Part shown: positions 52,541 to 61,836 of the stretch, piece after piece | Layout: every line of letters begins with the position of its first letter | Position numbering within the stretch: the first letter of the stretch is position 1 | DNA from: [Clostridium] hylemonae DSM 15053 | GTDB lineage: Bacteria > Bacillota > Clostridia > Lachnospirales > Lachnospiraceae | DNA length: 64,000 nucleotides | Assembly (NCBI RefSeq): GCF_008281175.1 | Contig: NZ_CP036524.1 | Span: 3,596,001-3,660,000, forward strand | Direction of reading: 5' to 3' | Made by a program: the position numbers and the translations under genes | The notes under the pieces: generated by a model | The model's input: the letters and a program-made list of their open reading frames with translations, nothing else | The model's database searches: none | What the model was told of the DNA's origin: nothing

Positions 52541-53365
52541 CTACTTCTTTTTCTTTTCTTTCTTCGGCTTCTTGCCTTTACCTTCTTCACCGTCCATGAT
52601 CTTAGCCTGCTTCTGCTGATGCAGCAGTGATACAAGCTTCTCTTTCAGGTTCTTTGGATTCTCCCCTGACTGTATTCCTATAACGCCCTCGATAATGATC
52701 TGCTTGTACAGGATCTCCTCCTCATTCCTTATGCGCAGCTTCTTTGCGATCGGCATAAACATAAGGTTGGCCATGATACAGCCGTAAAATGTCGTGACCA
52801 GCGCGGTCGCCATACTCTCACCGAGTGTAGATGAAGAACCCTGGGACAGATCCATGCTCTTCAGCATGTTTATAAGTCCTACAAGTGTTCCGATCATACC
52901 AAAGGCAGGGGCATAACCGGCTGCTTTTTCATATATCGCGATCTCCTCCTCGTGCCGCTGGCTCATACTGTCGACCTCCGTCTCCAGCATCTCCCTCACC
53001 TTATCGGCCTCCATGGCATCGACAACGAGCATGATGCCCTGCTTGAAAAACGGGTCGTCCAGCTGATTTGCTTTCTCCTCCAGCGCAAGAAGCCCGTTCT
53101 TTCTCGCCAGCTGCGCGAATTCCACCAGCATATCTATCACAGGCTCCACCTGGAATTTCTTGTTGGACAGCAGTTTCGTAAAGTGTTTGCCGACGTTCTT
53201 CAGCATATTAAACGGGAAGCTGGCTATCACGGCACAGAGGGTGCCTCCAACTACGATCATAATACTTGCTACATCTATGAAGCTTCCGATCTTTCCTCCC
53301 TGCATGATCGCATTGACAATAAAGGCGAATCCGCCGACAACGCCCAGCAATGTGGTTATATCCAT
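52541..53365 (-). CDS. motA: Flagellar motor stator protein MotA
   Basis: The 274-residue protein has four membrane helices, with FASIMIVVGG-type motifs near the start (IDVASIMIVVGGTL) and the conserved AGYAPAFGMIGTLVGLINML. With MotB it forms the torque-generating channel. The C-terminal 20 residues are extremely lysine-rich (EEGKGKKPKKEKKKK), an unusual tail. It starts 2 bases after flbD. Confidence 0.94.
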   Translation of the reverse strand: MDITTLLGVVGGFAFIVNAIMQGGKIGSFIDVASIMIVVGGTLCAVIASFPFNMLKNVGKHFTKLLSNKKFQVEPVIDMLVEFAQLARKNGLLALEEKANQLDDPFFKQGIMLVVDAMEADKVREMLETEVDSMSQRHEEEIAIYEKAAGYAPAFGMIGTLVGLINMLKSMDLSQGSSSTLGESMATALVTTFYGCIMANLMFMPIAKKLRIRNEEEILYKQIIIEGVIGIQSGENPKNLKEKLVSLLHQQKQAKIMDGEEGKGKKPKKEKKKK

Positions 53366-53367
53366 TT

Positions 53368-53571
53368 CTAAACCTCCTCATTCCGCGGATAATTAATACA
53401 CTGATTATTGAAGACGATGACCTTTTTGATAATGTCGTCTTTATCTTCCCTCACGATATGGTACTTACCGTTCATCATGATTATCTTGGACTCAGGAATA
53501 AGCTCTATGTACTCGATCTGACGCGAGTTGATCAACACCGGCTCCCCGTTTAGTTTTGTTAATTCTATCAA
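53368..53571 (-). CDS. flbD: FlbD/SwrD-family flagellar protein
   Basis: The 67-residue protein matches the FlbD family of Gram-positive flagellar operons: MIELTKLNGEPVLINSRQIEYIE and ESKIIMMNGKYHIVRE in order. Bacillus SwrD, of this family, raises motor torque by supporting MotA/MotB levels. It starts with TTG, 8 bases after AGGAGG, and is followed at once by motA. Confidence 0.9.
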   Translation of the reverse strand: MIELTKLNGEPVLINSRQIEYIELIPESKIIMMNGKYHIVREDKDDIIKKVIVFNNQCINYPRNEEV

Positions 53572-53594
53572 TTCTGTCCCCTCCTGTGGCAGTC

Positions 53595-53617
53595 CCGCGG
53601 GGAATCACTCCCCGCGG
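53595..53617. promoter_or_regulatory. GC-rich hairpin between flgE and flbD
   Basis: CCGCGGGGA (53595-53603) pairs perfectly with TCCCCGCGG (53609-53617) around a 5-base loop. It follows the flgE stop on the transcript and precedes the flbD ribosome binding site. No T run follows, so it is probably an mRNA-stabilising or processing structure rather than a terminator. Confidence 0.55.
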
Positions 53618-53626
53618 CTTGCTCTG

Positions 53627-54511
53627 TTAACGTTTCATATTGACAAGCTGCTCCAGCATCTCATCTGTAACTGTGATTATTTTTGAGTTGGCCTGGTACC
53701 CTCTCTGTGTCGTGATCATGGACGCCATGTCGCTGGCAAGCTCTACATTGGACATTTCGAGATAATTACTTAAGAAGTAATCGCCCTCAACCGCCGTTAT
53801 CTGCCCCGCGTTTGGTCCCGCGCTGTAAAGATAACCGGCAGACTGTTCCAGGCCGTTTGGATTCTCGACCGCCGCCAGCGCAAGTTTTCCGATCGTGATC
53901 TGCTCCTTGTCAAATGTAATACCTGTGATCGTTCCGTCTGTTCCGATCTTATAAGTCTGTATCTTGTACTGTTCTCCAGTGGCATCATTTGGTATCTGCA
54001 GCGGCCTTAAAACATCTGTATCCCACGTGCCGTCAGCATTTTGTGTAAAGCCGTACACATAGTTACGGCCGTCATCTATGAGATATCCGTTATTGTCTAC
54101 GGAGAAGATACCTACTCTGGACAGAGACAGACCACTCGTTGCAAAGTTATTTGAAGCTATTCCGTCTGTCGGATCTGCGATCATCGGGCCGACAATAAAA
54201 AATCCGTTGCCGTTTATCATACAGTTCAGCGGGTCCCCTGTGAATCCCCAGCTTCCTGTCGTGAAATTCGTTGTTATCGAACCGACGTTGACACCATAAC
54301 CAAGCTGGGAACTGTTCTGTCCTCCCGTTCCCCCTGCGTTAACATTGCCCGCGGTACTGTTGATCACGTTCTGATACATGGCATCCTGGAAGTTTGCCGA
54401 CCTGGATTTATATCCCCAGGTGTTTACGTTTGCGATATTATTACTGATCACGTCCATTTTTGATTGATGCGACCGCAGGCCTGCGATCGCGGCATACATT
54501 GATTTGACCAT
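53627..54511 (-). CDS. flgE: Flagellar hook protein FlgE, short form
   Basis: The 294-residue protein has MDVISNNIANVNTWGYKSR at the N-terminus, a central MINGNGFFIVG and the C-terminal LEMSNVELASDMASMITTQRGYQANSKII. This fits FlgE, the hook subunit, though it is shorter than the 400 or more residues often found. It sits in the hook position, between the TIGR02530-type gene and flbD. An 86-base gap precedes it. Confidence 0.9.
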   Translation of the reverse strand: MVKSMYAAIAGLRSHQSKMDVISNNIANVNTWGYKSRSANFQDAMYQNVINSTAGNVNAGGTGGQNSSQLGYGVNVGSITTNFTTGSWGFTGDPLNCMINGNGFFIVGPMIADPTDGIASNNFATSGLSLSRVGIFSVDNNGYLIDDGRNYVYGFTQNADGTWDTDVLRPLQIPNDATGEQYKIQTYKIGTDGTITGITFDKEQITIGKLALAAVENPNGLEQSAGYLYSAGPNAGQITAVEGDYFLSNYLEMSNVELASDMASMITTQRGYQANSKIITVTDEMLEQLVNMKR

Positions 54512-54597
54512 TTCTTTTGTACTTCCTCTCTTCTGTTTTCTCTGCCATACGCGCCTCTGTCATTCGGACATAAGGCCAAGCCTCCGTAATGGTCCGG

Positions 54598-54966
54598 CTA
54601 TAGCAGTACGGCACTGTCAATATTGGTAAATATATTATTCTTCATCTCCTGTGCGTTCATTGTAGTGACTACCGTATTGTTCGTCACGTTTACGATAAAC
54701 GCGCTGCTGCTTCCGATCACGACTACGTCCTTCGCTCCCTTGTCCCGCGCCTTATCCACCGCCTCTTTCAGATCAACGGCAAGCTTTGACGTCAGCTCGA
54801 CGCCGCGCTCACTCATGCGCATGGCGGCATGTTTGGAAAACTGAAGACCCGTCCTTTGTATCTCTTTATCATACAGAGCGCCAAAGTCAGCCTTTTCCTC
54901 CTTCTGCCGGTAACCTTCATGCTGAAGACGCAGTTCCCGGACCGTGGAAAGATTACGTATTTCCAT
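54598..54966 (-). CDS. TIGR02530-type flagellar operon protein
   Basis: The 122-residue protein matches the small family found next to flgD and flgE in Gram-positive flagellar operons: LQFSKHAAMRMSERGVELT and ALVV-type strand KDVVVIGSSSAFIVNVTNNTVVT. Its role is unknown but tied to hook assembly by location. It overlaps the end of flgD by 14 bases. Confidence 0.85.
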   Translation of the reverse strand: MEIRNLSTVRELRLQHEGYRQKEEKADFGALYDKEIQRTGLQFSKHAAMRMSERGVELTSKLAVDLKEAVDKARDKGAKDVVVIGSSSAFIVNVTNNTVVTTMNAQEMKNNIFTNIDSAVLL

Positions 54967-55468
54967 CGCCTTCTCCTTTGTCCCCTCCGTCTTCTATTGC
55001 CGAGTCAGGCACTTCCCCTACCGTCATGATCTGGGACAGCGAATACTCTTTTCCGTCTATGTACAGACTCGGGTTATTTCCCATAAGGATCCCGCTGACT
55101 GTGCCGGTCGTCGTCTCTCCGGTAAATTTTCCGTCCTCATCCACCTCTGCCATAGTCACTGTTTTTCCTACCATGGAAGAAGCATAAGATATCGTATTGA
55201 TGGCATACATCTCCAGATTAATGGCGGACATCTCCGTGATCGCCTGGATCATCTGTGTCTGTACCATCTGCGCCATCATCTCGCTTGTATCCATCGGGTT
55301 GTCTGCATCCTGGTATCTGAGCTGCGCGGAAAGAAGCTTATAGAAGTCATTAATGGTCAGCTCGTTTGAACCTTTCGATGACGACGTCCCCGCTGAATTG
55401 CCTGCAGAACTCGTCCTTGCGGCCGCCGCATTATTATAATTGGCCAAAATATTTCCTAATGTGTTCAT
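54953..55468 (-). CDS. flgD: Flagellar hook-assembly scaffold FlgD
   Basis: The 171-residue protein has the FlgD core NDFYKLLSAQLRYQDADNPMDTSEMMAQMVQ (in order) after a Ser/Ala-rich leader. A short C-terminal domain with SMVGKTVTM and TGTVSGI follows. FlgD caps the growing hook. It follows fliK by 14 bases. Confidence 0.93.
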   Translation of the reverse strand: MNTLGNILANYNNAAAARTSSAGNSAGTSSSKGSNELTINDFYKLLSAQLRYQDADNPMDTSEMMAQMVQTQMIQAITEMSAINLEMYAINTISYASSMVGKTVTMAEVDEDGKFTGETTTGTVSGILMGNNPSLYIDGKEYSLSQIMTVGEVPDSAIEDGGDKGEGDGNT

Positions 55469-55482
55469 ATCTCTTCCTCTCT

Positions 55483-56586
55483 CTAAGCCAGTCCCAGCCT
55501 CAGCTGCTGCAGAAAATCAAAGTTCTCGTGAAACTCTCCCTTATGCTTTTCTCTCTGCTGCCGGTCCGGTTCTCTGCCCTGTCCCTGGTCATTCTGCTCC
55601 TGCTGGAGATAATCCTCTGCGGGTCTTTCAACGATCACTTCCGTCTCATTGCCTGTCCTCGCTTCCATGATCCCGGCCAGTTCTTTTGCCTGCTGTGACA
55701 TGGCCTGCATTGTCCTGGCCTCACTGCACACAATAGATATAACGGTCTTTCCCGCCTCATAGGCTGCCTTGATCACAAGCGTACCGAGATTGTCCGGATG
55801 GAGCTGAACCTCGAACTGCTGTTTTCCCGATACGATCTGCTTTACAATATCTGTTTTCAGCATGTCCATGTACTCTGCGCGTATGTCTTCTGCATGTACC
55901 GTCTTGTGTGCCGCCGGAACCTCTCTGACCACCGGTATATGCTCTGCTGTTCTGTCTCCTGCCTCCGGTATCTTCACTGCCGCCGCGCTTATTTTGGCGT
56001 CGTCTCTTTCCTCACGCATACCGCCTGTTCCGCCTGCTCCTGCCTCGTCTTCCCTGAGCTTTATCTGCTGCGGCTCTGCGGGTATCTCACGCTCCTGCGG
56101 CATTCGCGAAAATGTATCCTTTATGGTCTCAGTCTGTTCCCCGGGCATCTCTCTGACGGAAAATTCCTTTGTAGTTCCTTCCCTGCCGGCTAAAGCATCC
56201 GCATGTTTTTCAGGCGCCTTAATATCCGGTCTGTCCGCCGTAATGTCTGTAATGTCCTGAAGCTCCGGTAAAGACGCCGGCTTTTCTTTTGTGACGTACG
56301 CATTTTCTTCCAGAACCGGGACTGTTACGTACATTTCACTCATGATCTGCGCTGCATTTTCTGCATTTGGCACAGCCGGTATCTCTGCGCCGGCAGGAGA
56401 GGCTGTCTCTTCTTTAACGTCAGTCTCCTGTTTCTCTTCCTTCTTTGCCGCATGCTGCTCTTTTTGTCCTTTCAAGACCTCGTCGAACCTGAGCTGCTTT
56501 TCACCGTGCAGACTTTTGTCCTTTCGTCCGCTGTTGACTGCCATGCCGGTTCCCGGCACTTCTGCCACGATCGTGTTCATCTTCAT
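55483..56586 (-). CDS. fliK: Flagellar hook-length control protein FliK
   Basis: The 367-residue protein has a long low-complexity, Glu/Lys/Ala-rich ruler region (about 20-250). A C-terminal FliK domain has FEVQLHPDNLGTLVIKAAYE and ARTMQAMSQQAKELAGIMEARTG. It measures the hook and triggers the FlhB switch. Several starts are clustered (GTG, ATG, ATG) after AAGGAGG; the ATG at 56586 is chosen with modest certainty. It lies between fliJ and flgD. Confidence 0.9.
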   Translation of the reverse strand: MKMNTIVAEVPGTGMAVNSGRKDKSLHGEKQLRFDEVLKGQKEQHAAKKEEKQETDVKEETASPAGAEIPAVPNAENAAQIMSEMYVTVPVLEENAYVTKEKPASLPELQDITDITADRPDIKAPEKHADALAGREGTTKEFSVREMPGEQTETIKDTFSRMPQEREIPAEPQQIKLREDEAGAGGTGGMREERDDAKISAAAVKIPEAGDRTAEHIPVVREVPAAHKTVHAEDIRAEYMDMLKTDIVKQIVSGKQQFEVQLHPDNLGTLVIKAAYEAGKTVISIVCSEARTMQAMSQQAKELAGIMEARTGNETEVIVERPAEDYLQQEQNDQGQGREPDRQQREKHKGEFHENFDFLQQLRLGLA

Positions 56587-56634
56587 CACCCTCCTTTCTT
56601 TTGTAATATTTATAGTAAAACTGCTATGCAGCTA

Positions 56635-57087
56635 CTATCCCATTCTTGCGGCGGCAGAAGACGTATTGGCAACGAATTCCTCCACAAATATTTCCTCTGC
56701 CTTTCTCTCAGCCGCATTGTATTCTTTTTTTCTCTTATCTTTCAGCCTGTCTATGGAAGAAGCCTCTGTCTTTGCGGCGATAACTTCCACTCTCTTTTTT
56801 TCTTCCTCCACTTTCAGCCTGTCTATGATCTTCTCTGTCTTCTGGATCTTCCAGAGCACGCTCTCAAGATAGCCTTCATATATCTTCATCTGGCGTATCG
56901 TGCTTCCCCTGTTCTTCTCTTCCTCATATCTCATGCGGCAGACTGCGTGCTCTTCCTCGAGCATTTGAAGCCGCTCCTCTTCTCTTGCGACCTTCTGCAC
57001 GATCTGGGCATATTCCGCCCGCAGGTTATGCTCGATCTGTTCCTTATATGTCAGTACCTTGTCCAGTGAAAAAGCAAATTTTTTCAT
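56635..57087 (-). CDS. fliJ: Flagellar export coiled-coil protein FliJ
   Basis: The 150-residue protein is a continuous charged coiled coil starting MKKFAFSLDKVLTYKEQIE, the FliJ opening. It is the central stalk of the export ATPase. The ATG at 57087 follows GTGGAGGGATTCAG; an upstream ATG overlapping fliI is not supported. It ends 49 bases before fliK. Confidence 0.9.
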   Translation of the reverse strand: MKKFAFSLDKVLTYKEQIEHNLRAEYAQIVQKVAREEERLQMLEEEHAVCRMRYEEEKNRGSTIRQMKIYEGYLESVLWKIQKTEKIIDRLKVEEEKKRVEVIAAKTEASSIDRLKDKRKKEYNAAERKAEEIFVEEFVANTSSAAARMG

Positions 57088-57121
57088 CTGAATCCCTCCA
57101 CAGCCGGACTCCGGGAATGAT

Positions 57122-58429
57122 TTATTGATCAACCAGTATTTTTCTCATAACATCCAGCATTTCGTCTTTTTCGTATTTTCTATCGATCTCCTGCATGAGA
57201 AACCGGTTCACCTGTTCTATTTTAGAGATCGCGTGATCGAGCTTCTCGTTTGTTCCTGATTTGTAAGCGCCTATGGAGATCAGATCTTCATTCTGTTCAT
57301 ACACGCTCAGAATGTCACGCAGCTTTGACGCCAGTTCCCGGTGCTCCTCAGTTACAATGTCCGTCATCAGACGGGAAATGCTTGCGCTTACGTCGATCGC
57401 CGGAAAATGATTTGCATTTGCAAGCTTTCGGCTTAACACGATATGACCGTCCAGAATACCTCTCACCGTGTCCGCCACCGGCTCATTCGTGTCGTCACCC
57501 TCCACCAGAACGGTGTACACCCCGGTGATGGAACCATTTTCAAACTTGCCGCTTCTTTCGAGAAGCTTCGGGAACTCCGCATAGATGGACGGCGTATATC
57601 CCCTCGCGACCGGGGGCTCTCCTGTGGCGAGCCCGATCTCTCTCTGGGCCATGGCAAACCGGGTCAGTGAATCCATCATGAGCAGGACGTCCTTTCCCTG
57701 GTCTTTGAAGTATTCCGCGATCGTTGTCGCCACGATCGGACATTTCATCCTGAGCATCGCCGGCTGGTCCGATGTGGCTACGACAAGGACTGAGCGTTTC
57801 ATTCCTTCGGGACCGAGATCCTTTTCTACAAATTCTCTGACTTCCCTTCCACGCTCTCCGACAAGCGCGATCACATTGATATCCGTCTCTACATTTCTGG
57901 CGATCATTCCAAGCAGCGTACTCTTTCCAACGCCGCTTCCCGCGAAGATCCCGATCCTCTGCCCTTTTCCGATCGTGTTCAGCCCGTCGATCGCCTTCAC
58001 GCCGAAGTGCAGCTCCTCTGATATAGGCGGCCTCGACAGCGGATTGATCTTGGGACTTTCCACATAGTAGTACCGCTCGGATTCAAACGGGCCTTTGTCA
58101 TCTATCGGGTTGCCGAGGGCATCTATGATCCTTCCTCTCAGAAATTGGCCGACCGGTATCTTCAGCCGCTTCTTCGTGCTTCTCACGAAGCTGTCTGTCC
58201 CTATGCCCGGCATGTTTTCGTATGCCATAAGCTGTATCTTTTCTCCCCGGAAGCCGACCACCTCTGCCGGTATCTGTTTTTTCTGCTCTTCGTTATAGAT
58301 GAGCACGATGTCCCCGATATTGGCGCTCCCCCCGGATGCCTCCATGGACATGCCGGTTATGTTCTCTATCTTTCCAATATGGTTGATCGTCTCCGCTTTC
58401 ATGATCATTCCCGGAAGGTCTTTCAGCAT
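57122..58429 (-). CDS. fliI: Flagellar export ATPase FliI
   Basis: The 435-residue ATPase has Walker A AGSGVGKST (163-171), LVGERGREVREFVEKDLG and LLMMDSLTRFAMAQREIGLA. It powers unloading of export cargo. The ATG at 58429 lies 8 bases after a GGAG; the frame also begins at a GTG three codons earlier. It follows fliH by about 20 bases and is resembled in sequence by atpD. Confidence 0.96.
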   Translation of the reverse strand: MLKDLPGMIMKAETINHIGKIENITGMSMEASGGSANIGDIVLIYNEEQKKQIPAEVVGFRGEKIQLMAYENMPGIGTDSFVRSTKKRLKIPVGQFLRGRIIDALGNPIDDKGPFESERYYYVESPKINPLSRPPISEELHFGVKAIDGLNTIGKGQRIGIFAGSGVGKSTLLGMIARNVETDINVIALVGERGREVREFVEKDLGPEGMKRSVLVVATSDQPAMLRMKCPIVATTIAEYFKDQGKDVLLMMDSLTRFAMAQREIGLATGEPPVARGYTPSIYAEFPKLLERSGKFENGSITGVYTVLVEGDDTNEPVADTVRGILDGHIVLSRKLANANHFPAIDVSASISRLMTDIVTEEHRELASKLRDILSVYEQNEDLISIGAYKSGTNEKLDHAISKIEQVNRFLMQEIDRKYEKDEMLDVMRKILVDQ

Positions 58430-58449
58430 CTCTTTCACTCCAGTCTCGG

Positions 58450-59208
58450 CTATAGTCTAGCGTTATTCAGTATTTCCTTTATGTTCTCAAGCTGGGTCCC
58501 AACACTTATGTCTATGATCTCGTCAGGAAGCTCCACGATGCACGTGCCTTTTTCTTCCTCGTCCATCATGATGACCTTTACACTGTCCGCCATCTTGGAC
58601 AGACTGCGCAGGAACTCGGCATCTCCCTGAATATCTAGCGTCTCTCTGCCGCTTCCTATGTATACTTTGGCCCAGGCCGCCTTCTTAAGCTTCTCCGTCG
58701 CTGCCAGTATCATCCGCTCGACTACGTCCTCACTCGTGCGAAGGCTCGTCTGAACGATCTTTTCACCGATCGAGAGCGCAATATTCTTCAGATCGTCGAT
58801 ATATTTTTCCAGGAGCTTGTCCTTTTCCTCCCCCACCTCTTTCACATAGCGGGCGATCCGCTCCTGCAGCTGCGCCATCTCTTCCTCAAAACGGAGGCGG
58901 TTTTCCTCCAGAGCCTTCCGGATGCCTTCTTTATAGCCTTCCTCTTCCCCTTGGGCGAATGCCTCCTGCCAGGCATCTTCCTTTATCTTATCCGCGCCTT
59001 TCCTGGCGGCGTCCAGTATGCGTTCTGCCTGGCGGGCCGCTTCCTCCAGTATGCTGTCGGCCCCGGAACTTTCCGGCTCCTCCTGCATATGATCCTCTGC
59101 GCCTGCTTCCGGCTCCTCCTCAAGGGAAAGCTCCTTATAGATCTCATACTTCAGCGCCTTGCTGCTGTTTTCTCTCTCATTCTTAAGTACCCTATACAAT
59201 GATGTCAT
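58450..59208 (-). CDS. fliH: Flagellar export ATPase regulator FliH
   Basis: The 252-residue protein has an acidic N-terminus (EEEPEAGAEDHMQEEPE), a coiled middle with EAFAQGEEEGYKEGIRKALEE and a C-terminal domain like the F1 delta subunit. It tethers FliI to the C ring. It overlaps the fliG end by 17 bases. Confidence 0.9.
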   Translation of the reverse strand: MTSLYRVLKNERENSSKALKYEIYKELSLEEEPEAGAEDHMQEEPESSGADSILEEAARQAERILDAARKGADKIKEDAWQEAFAQGEEEGYKEGIRKALEENRLRFEEEMAQLQERIARYVKEVGEEKDKLLEKYIDDLKNIALSIGEKIVQTSLRTSEDVVERMILAATEKLKKAAWAKVYIGSGRETLDIQGDAEFLRSLSKMADSVKVIMMDEEEKGTCIVELPDEIIDISVGTQLENIKEILNNARL

Positions 59209-60217
59209 CCTTTCCGCCCTTGCCGATCACCAGTTCCCCTTCTTCATCCAGCTTCCGGATAATATTGACGATCCGCTGCTGCGCTTCTTCTACATCACGC
59301 AGACGCACGTTGACCGTAACTTCCAAGTCTGACTGCACCGTCTCTGCCATACGGGTAGACATGTTTGAGAAGAACAGCTGGAGCAGTTCCTGATTCGCAT
59401 TCTTCAGCGCATAGACAACATCCTTCATGTCACAGTCACGTATAAAGCGTTGGATAGAGCGGTCATTCATCGTCAGGATATCTTCAAAGACGAACATCTT
59501 CTTCCGGATCGCTTCCGCCAGGTCCGGATCATCCTTGCCCATCTCGTCAAAGATATATTTCTCATTGCTCCTGTCCATATGGTTCATAACGTCGGCGATA
59601 TAATCAATACCTCCGATCGTCGTAAAGTCTGTTGTAAGTATGTTGTCAAATTTCTTCAGCAGCTGTGTCTCAACTATCTTGATGGCATCCGGAGAAGCGC
59701 TCTCCATCCTGGCGATGCTCTCCACCACCTTCAGCCGCTTGCCCTCCGGCAGCTCCGCTATGAGAGCCGCGGCCTGCCCGGAATCCACATAGGACAGAAT
59801 CAGCGCGATCGTCTGGGGCCTTTCATGCTGCAGTACGGAGAAGAGATTTTTCGTATCCATCTTACTGATAAAGTCAAAGGAGCGGTTTTTCAGATACTTG
59901 GTCATCTTCTTAAGAAGCTCGTTCGCCACTGATTCCCCATAGGTTTTTTCCAGCACGGAGCGCGCGTATTCCATGCCGCCGTCCGTGACTACCTTCTGCG
60001 TCAGGCATGATTTATAAAAATCATCCAGTACCGCTTCCGTCTGCTCTGCCTCCAGATGGCCAAGCTTTGCCACCTCCAGCGTCAGCTTTTCTACTTCCTC
60101 CTCAGTCAGGTACTTATATACTTTCGATGCCTTATCTGCGCCCAGAGCAGCTATAACAGCCGCAGCCTTCCGGCCCGGAGACAGATTGGCTGCATTATTC
60201 GTCTGCTTTTCGTCCAT
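59192..60217 (-). CDS. fliG: Flagellar motor switch protein FliG
   Basis: The 341-residue protein has the three FliG armadillo-like domains: SPGRKAAAVIAALGADKASK near the start, LQHERPQTIALILSYVDSGQAA in the middle and VLKNANQELLQLFFSNMSTRMAE-like helices near the end, with charged torque residues. The ATG at 60217 is favoured over an earlier in-frame ATG that overlaps fliF further. It transmits stator force to the C ring. Confidence 0.95.
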   Translation of the reverse strand: MDEKQTNNAANLSPGRKAAAVIAALGADKASKVYKYLTEEEVEKLTLEVAKLGHLEAEQTEAVLDDFYKSCLTQKVVTDGGMEYARSVLEKTYGESVANELLKKMTKYLKNRSFDFISKMDTKNLFSVLQHERPQTIALILSYVDSGQAAALIAELPEGKRLKVVESIARMESASPDAIKIVETQLLKKFDNILTTDFTTIGGIDYIADVMNHMDRSNEKYIFDEMGKDDPDLAEAIRKKMFVFEDILTMNDRSIQRFIRDCDMKDVVYALKNANQELLQLFFSNMSTRMAETVQSDLEVTVNVRLRDVEEAQQRIVNIIRKLDEEGELVIGKGGKDDIIV

Positions 60218-61805
60218 CCTGCTCTCCTCCATTCAGCCAGTTTCGGATCATCTGTGCGGATATTTCCGGATTTTCATCTGCAAAGTCTCTTACATTTTCA
60301 CGCAGCTCCCTGCTCTTTTCATTCTTCAGGTTCAGTATCTCAGGTTTCCGTATTTCCTCTGTCACATCCGGAATGAGTAAGTCTTCCAGTTCCTCCTCTT
60401 CTTCCATGCGCCGTTTTCTTCTTCTGCGTATGAGGATCACCGCAAGTATGATTATCACCACGGCGATAACAGCCGCAACGGCAATGACCGGAAGATTATC
60501 CTTTATATTTTTGAGTATATTTGATACTTCTTTCGTATCCTTATCCGCGTTCTCTTCATAGAACGGGGCATTTACGATCGTTATCTTCTCCAGCCTGTCG
60601 GCAGCGGCGATACCTGTCGCATTTCCGACCAGGTCTCTCAGTTCGTTCATACTGATATTTCCGGCATTTTTACCGTTGATGGCTACGGACACCGTCAAAT
60701 CCTCAAGAACTCCTGTATCCAGTTCTCCCTGCTCCTTCACCTGATTTACGAGGTAGTCTCTCGTGGCTGATTCACTGGCCGAACCGGAAGCATTGTTGTC
60801 AGTTCCGGCATTATATTCCGGTGTATCGGCATTGGTCTCGCTGCCTGCAACCCCTGTCCCGGCGCCCCCGCCGTTCACAGTATCCTTTGTGGTCGACTCG
60901 CTGGATACGATCCCTGTTTTGTCCTTTTCATCTATCTTTTCGGGCGTCGTGTACGTCGTAGATTCTCTGATGACCTTTTCCATGTTGACTTTTCCGCGGG
61001 CAGATACACGTATATTTTCCGCGCCGTAAAAAGAACCAAGGACATTGATCACTTTTTTTGATATCTGCATCTCTATGAGCTGCGCGATCTCTTCCGTGGC
61101 ATTGCTGCCGGACGCGCTGCTCCCGTCTTTGTTTACAGAGACCTCGATCCCGTTGCCGTCAAACACAGCCACATTTTCCATCTCCATCTCCGGCACACTT
61201 TTTGCCACGAGGCGCTGGATCGCTGCCGCCTGCTTCTCGGACGGCGACTCCCCGCTCTCCATTGTGACAACAACAGAAGCGCTCGGAGTTCCGGCCTTTT
61301 CCCCGTCCTCCTCCAGAACATACTTCTGCTCTTCTTTCAGGGCTATATTGACTTTTGCGTCCTTCACTCCGTCAAAAAAGCGGATAGTCGCGCCTATCCG
61401 GTCCTGCAGATCATAGAGCTTATACGTCTCTTTCTCAGAATCGGTCGTCATTCCTCCTGAATTTTCTGTAAATACATCATAGGTAAACCCGCTCTTCGGA
61501 TAACCCTCATACACAAGGTCTGCCCGGGTTTTATCCGCAACCTTCTCATCTACCAGAATATCTCCGTTTTCTTTGTACTGGAAGTCAACGCCTGACTCCT
61601 GCAGCTTTCCGATAATTTTGGTGGCCTCTTCTTCCGTCACCCCGGTAAAAAGCGTTGTATAATCCTTATGATTCAGGACGAGCGCGATTATGACGGCCGC
61701 GGCGATCACCGCAACCGCGGCTGTTCCGGCGATTATTTTCGTCTTTTTGCTATATTTACCAAGGAAATCTTTCAATTGACCTAATTTAAGCTTTATCTTA
61801 TCCAT
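60195..61805 (-). CDS. fliF: Flagellar MS-ring protein FliF
   Basis: The 536-residue protein has an N-terminal membrane helix (about 25-45) and periplasmic ring-building domains with EEEATKIIGKLQESGVDFQYKENG and SASVVVTMESGESPSEKQAAAIQRLVAKSVP. A variable Ser/Thr/Ala-rich stretch (about 300-350) and a second membrane helix near 445-465 follow, then a tail that binds FliG. It overlaps fliG slightly and follows fliE by 31 bases. Confidence 0.95.
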   Translation of the reverse strand: MDKIKLKLGQLKDFLGKYSKKTKIIAGTAAVAVIAAAVIIALVLNHKDYTTLFTGVTEEEATKIIGKLQESGVDFQYKENGDILVDEKVADKTRADLVYEGYPKSGFTYDVFTENSGGMTTDSEKETYKLYDLQDRIGATIRFFDGVKDAKVNIALKEEQKYVLEEDGEKAGTPSASVVVTMESGESPSEKQAAAIQRLVAKSVPEMEMENVAVFDGNGIEVSVNKDGSSASGSNATEEIAQLIEMQISKKVINVLGSFYGAENIRVSARGKVNMEKVIRESTTYTTPEKIDEKDKTGIVSSESTTKDTVNGGGAGTGVAGSETNADTPEYNAGTDNNASGSASESATRDYLVNQVKEQGELDTGVLEDLTVSVAINGKNAGNISMNELRDLVGNATGIAAADRLEKITIVNAPFYEENADKDTKEVSNILKNIKDNLPVIAVAAVIAVVIIILAVILIRRRRKRRMEEEEELEDLLIPDVTEEIRKPEILNLKNEKSRELRENVRDFADENPEISAQMIRNWLNGGEQDGRKADE

Positions 61806-61836
61806 GTCCTCGACTTATGTCCTTTTCATTTAATTC

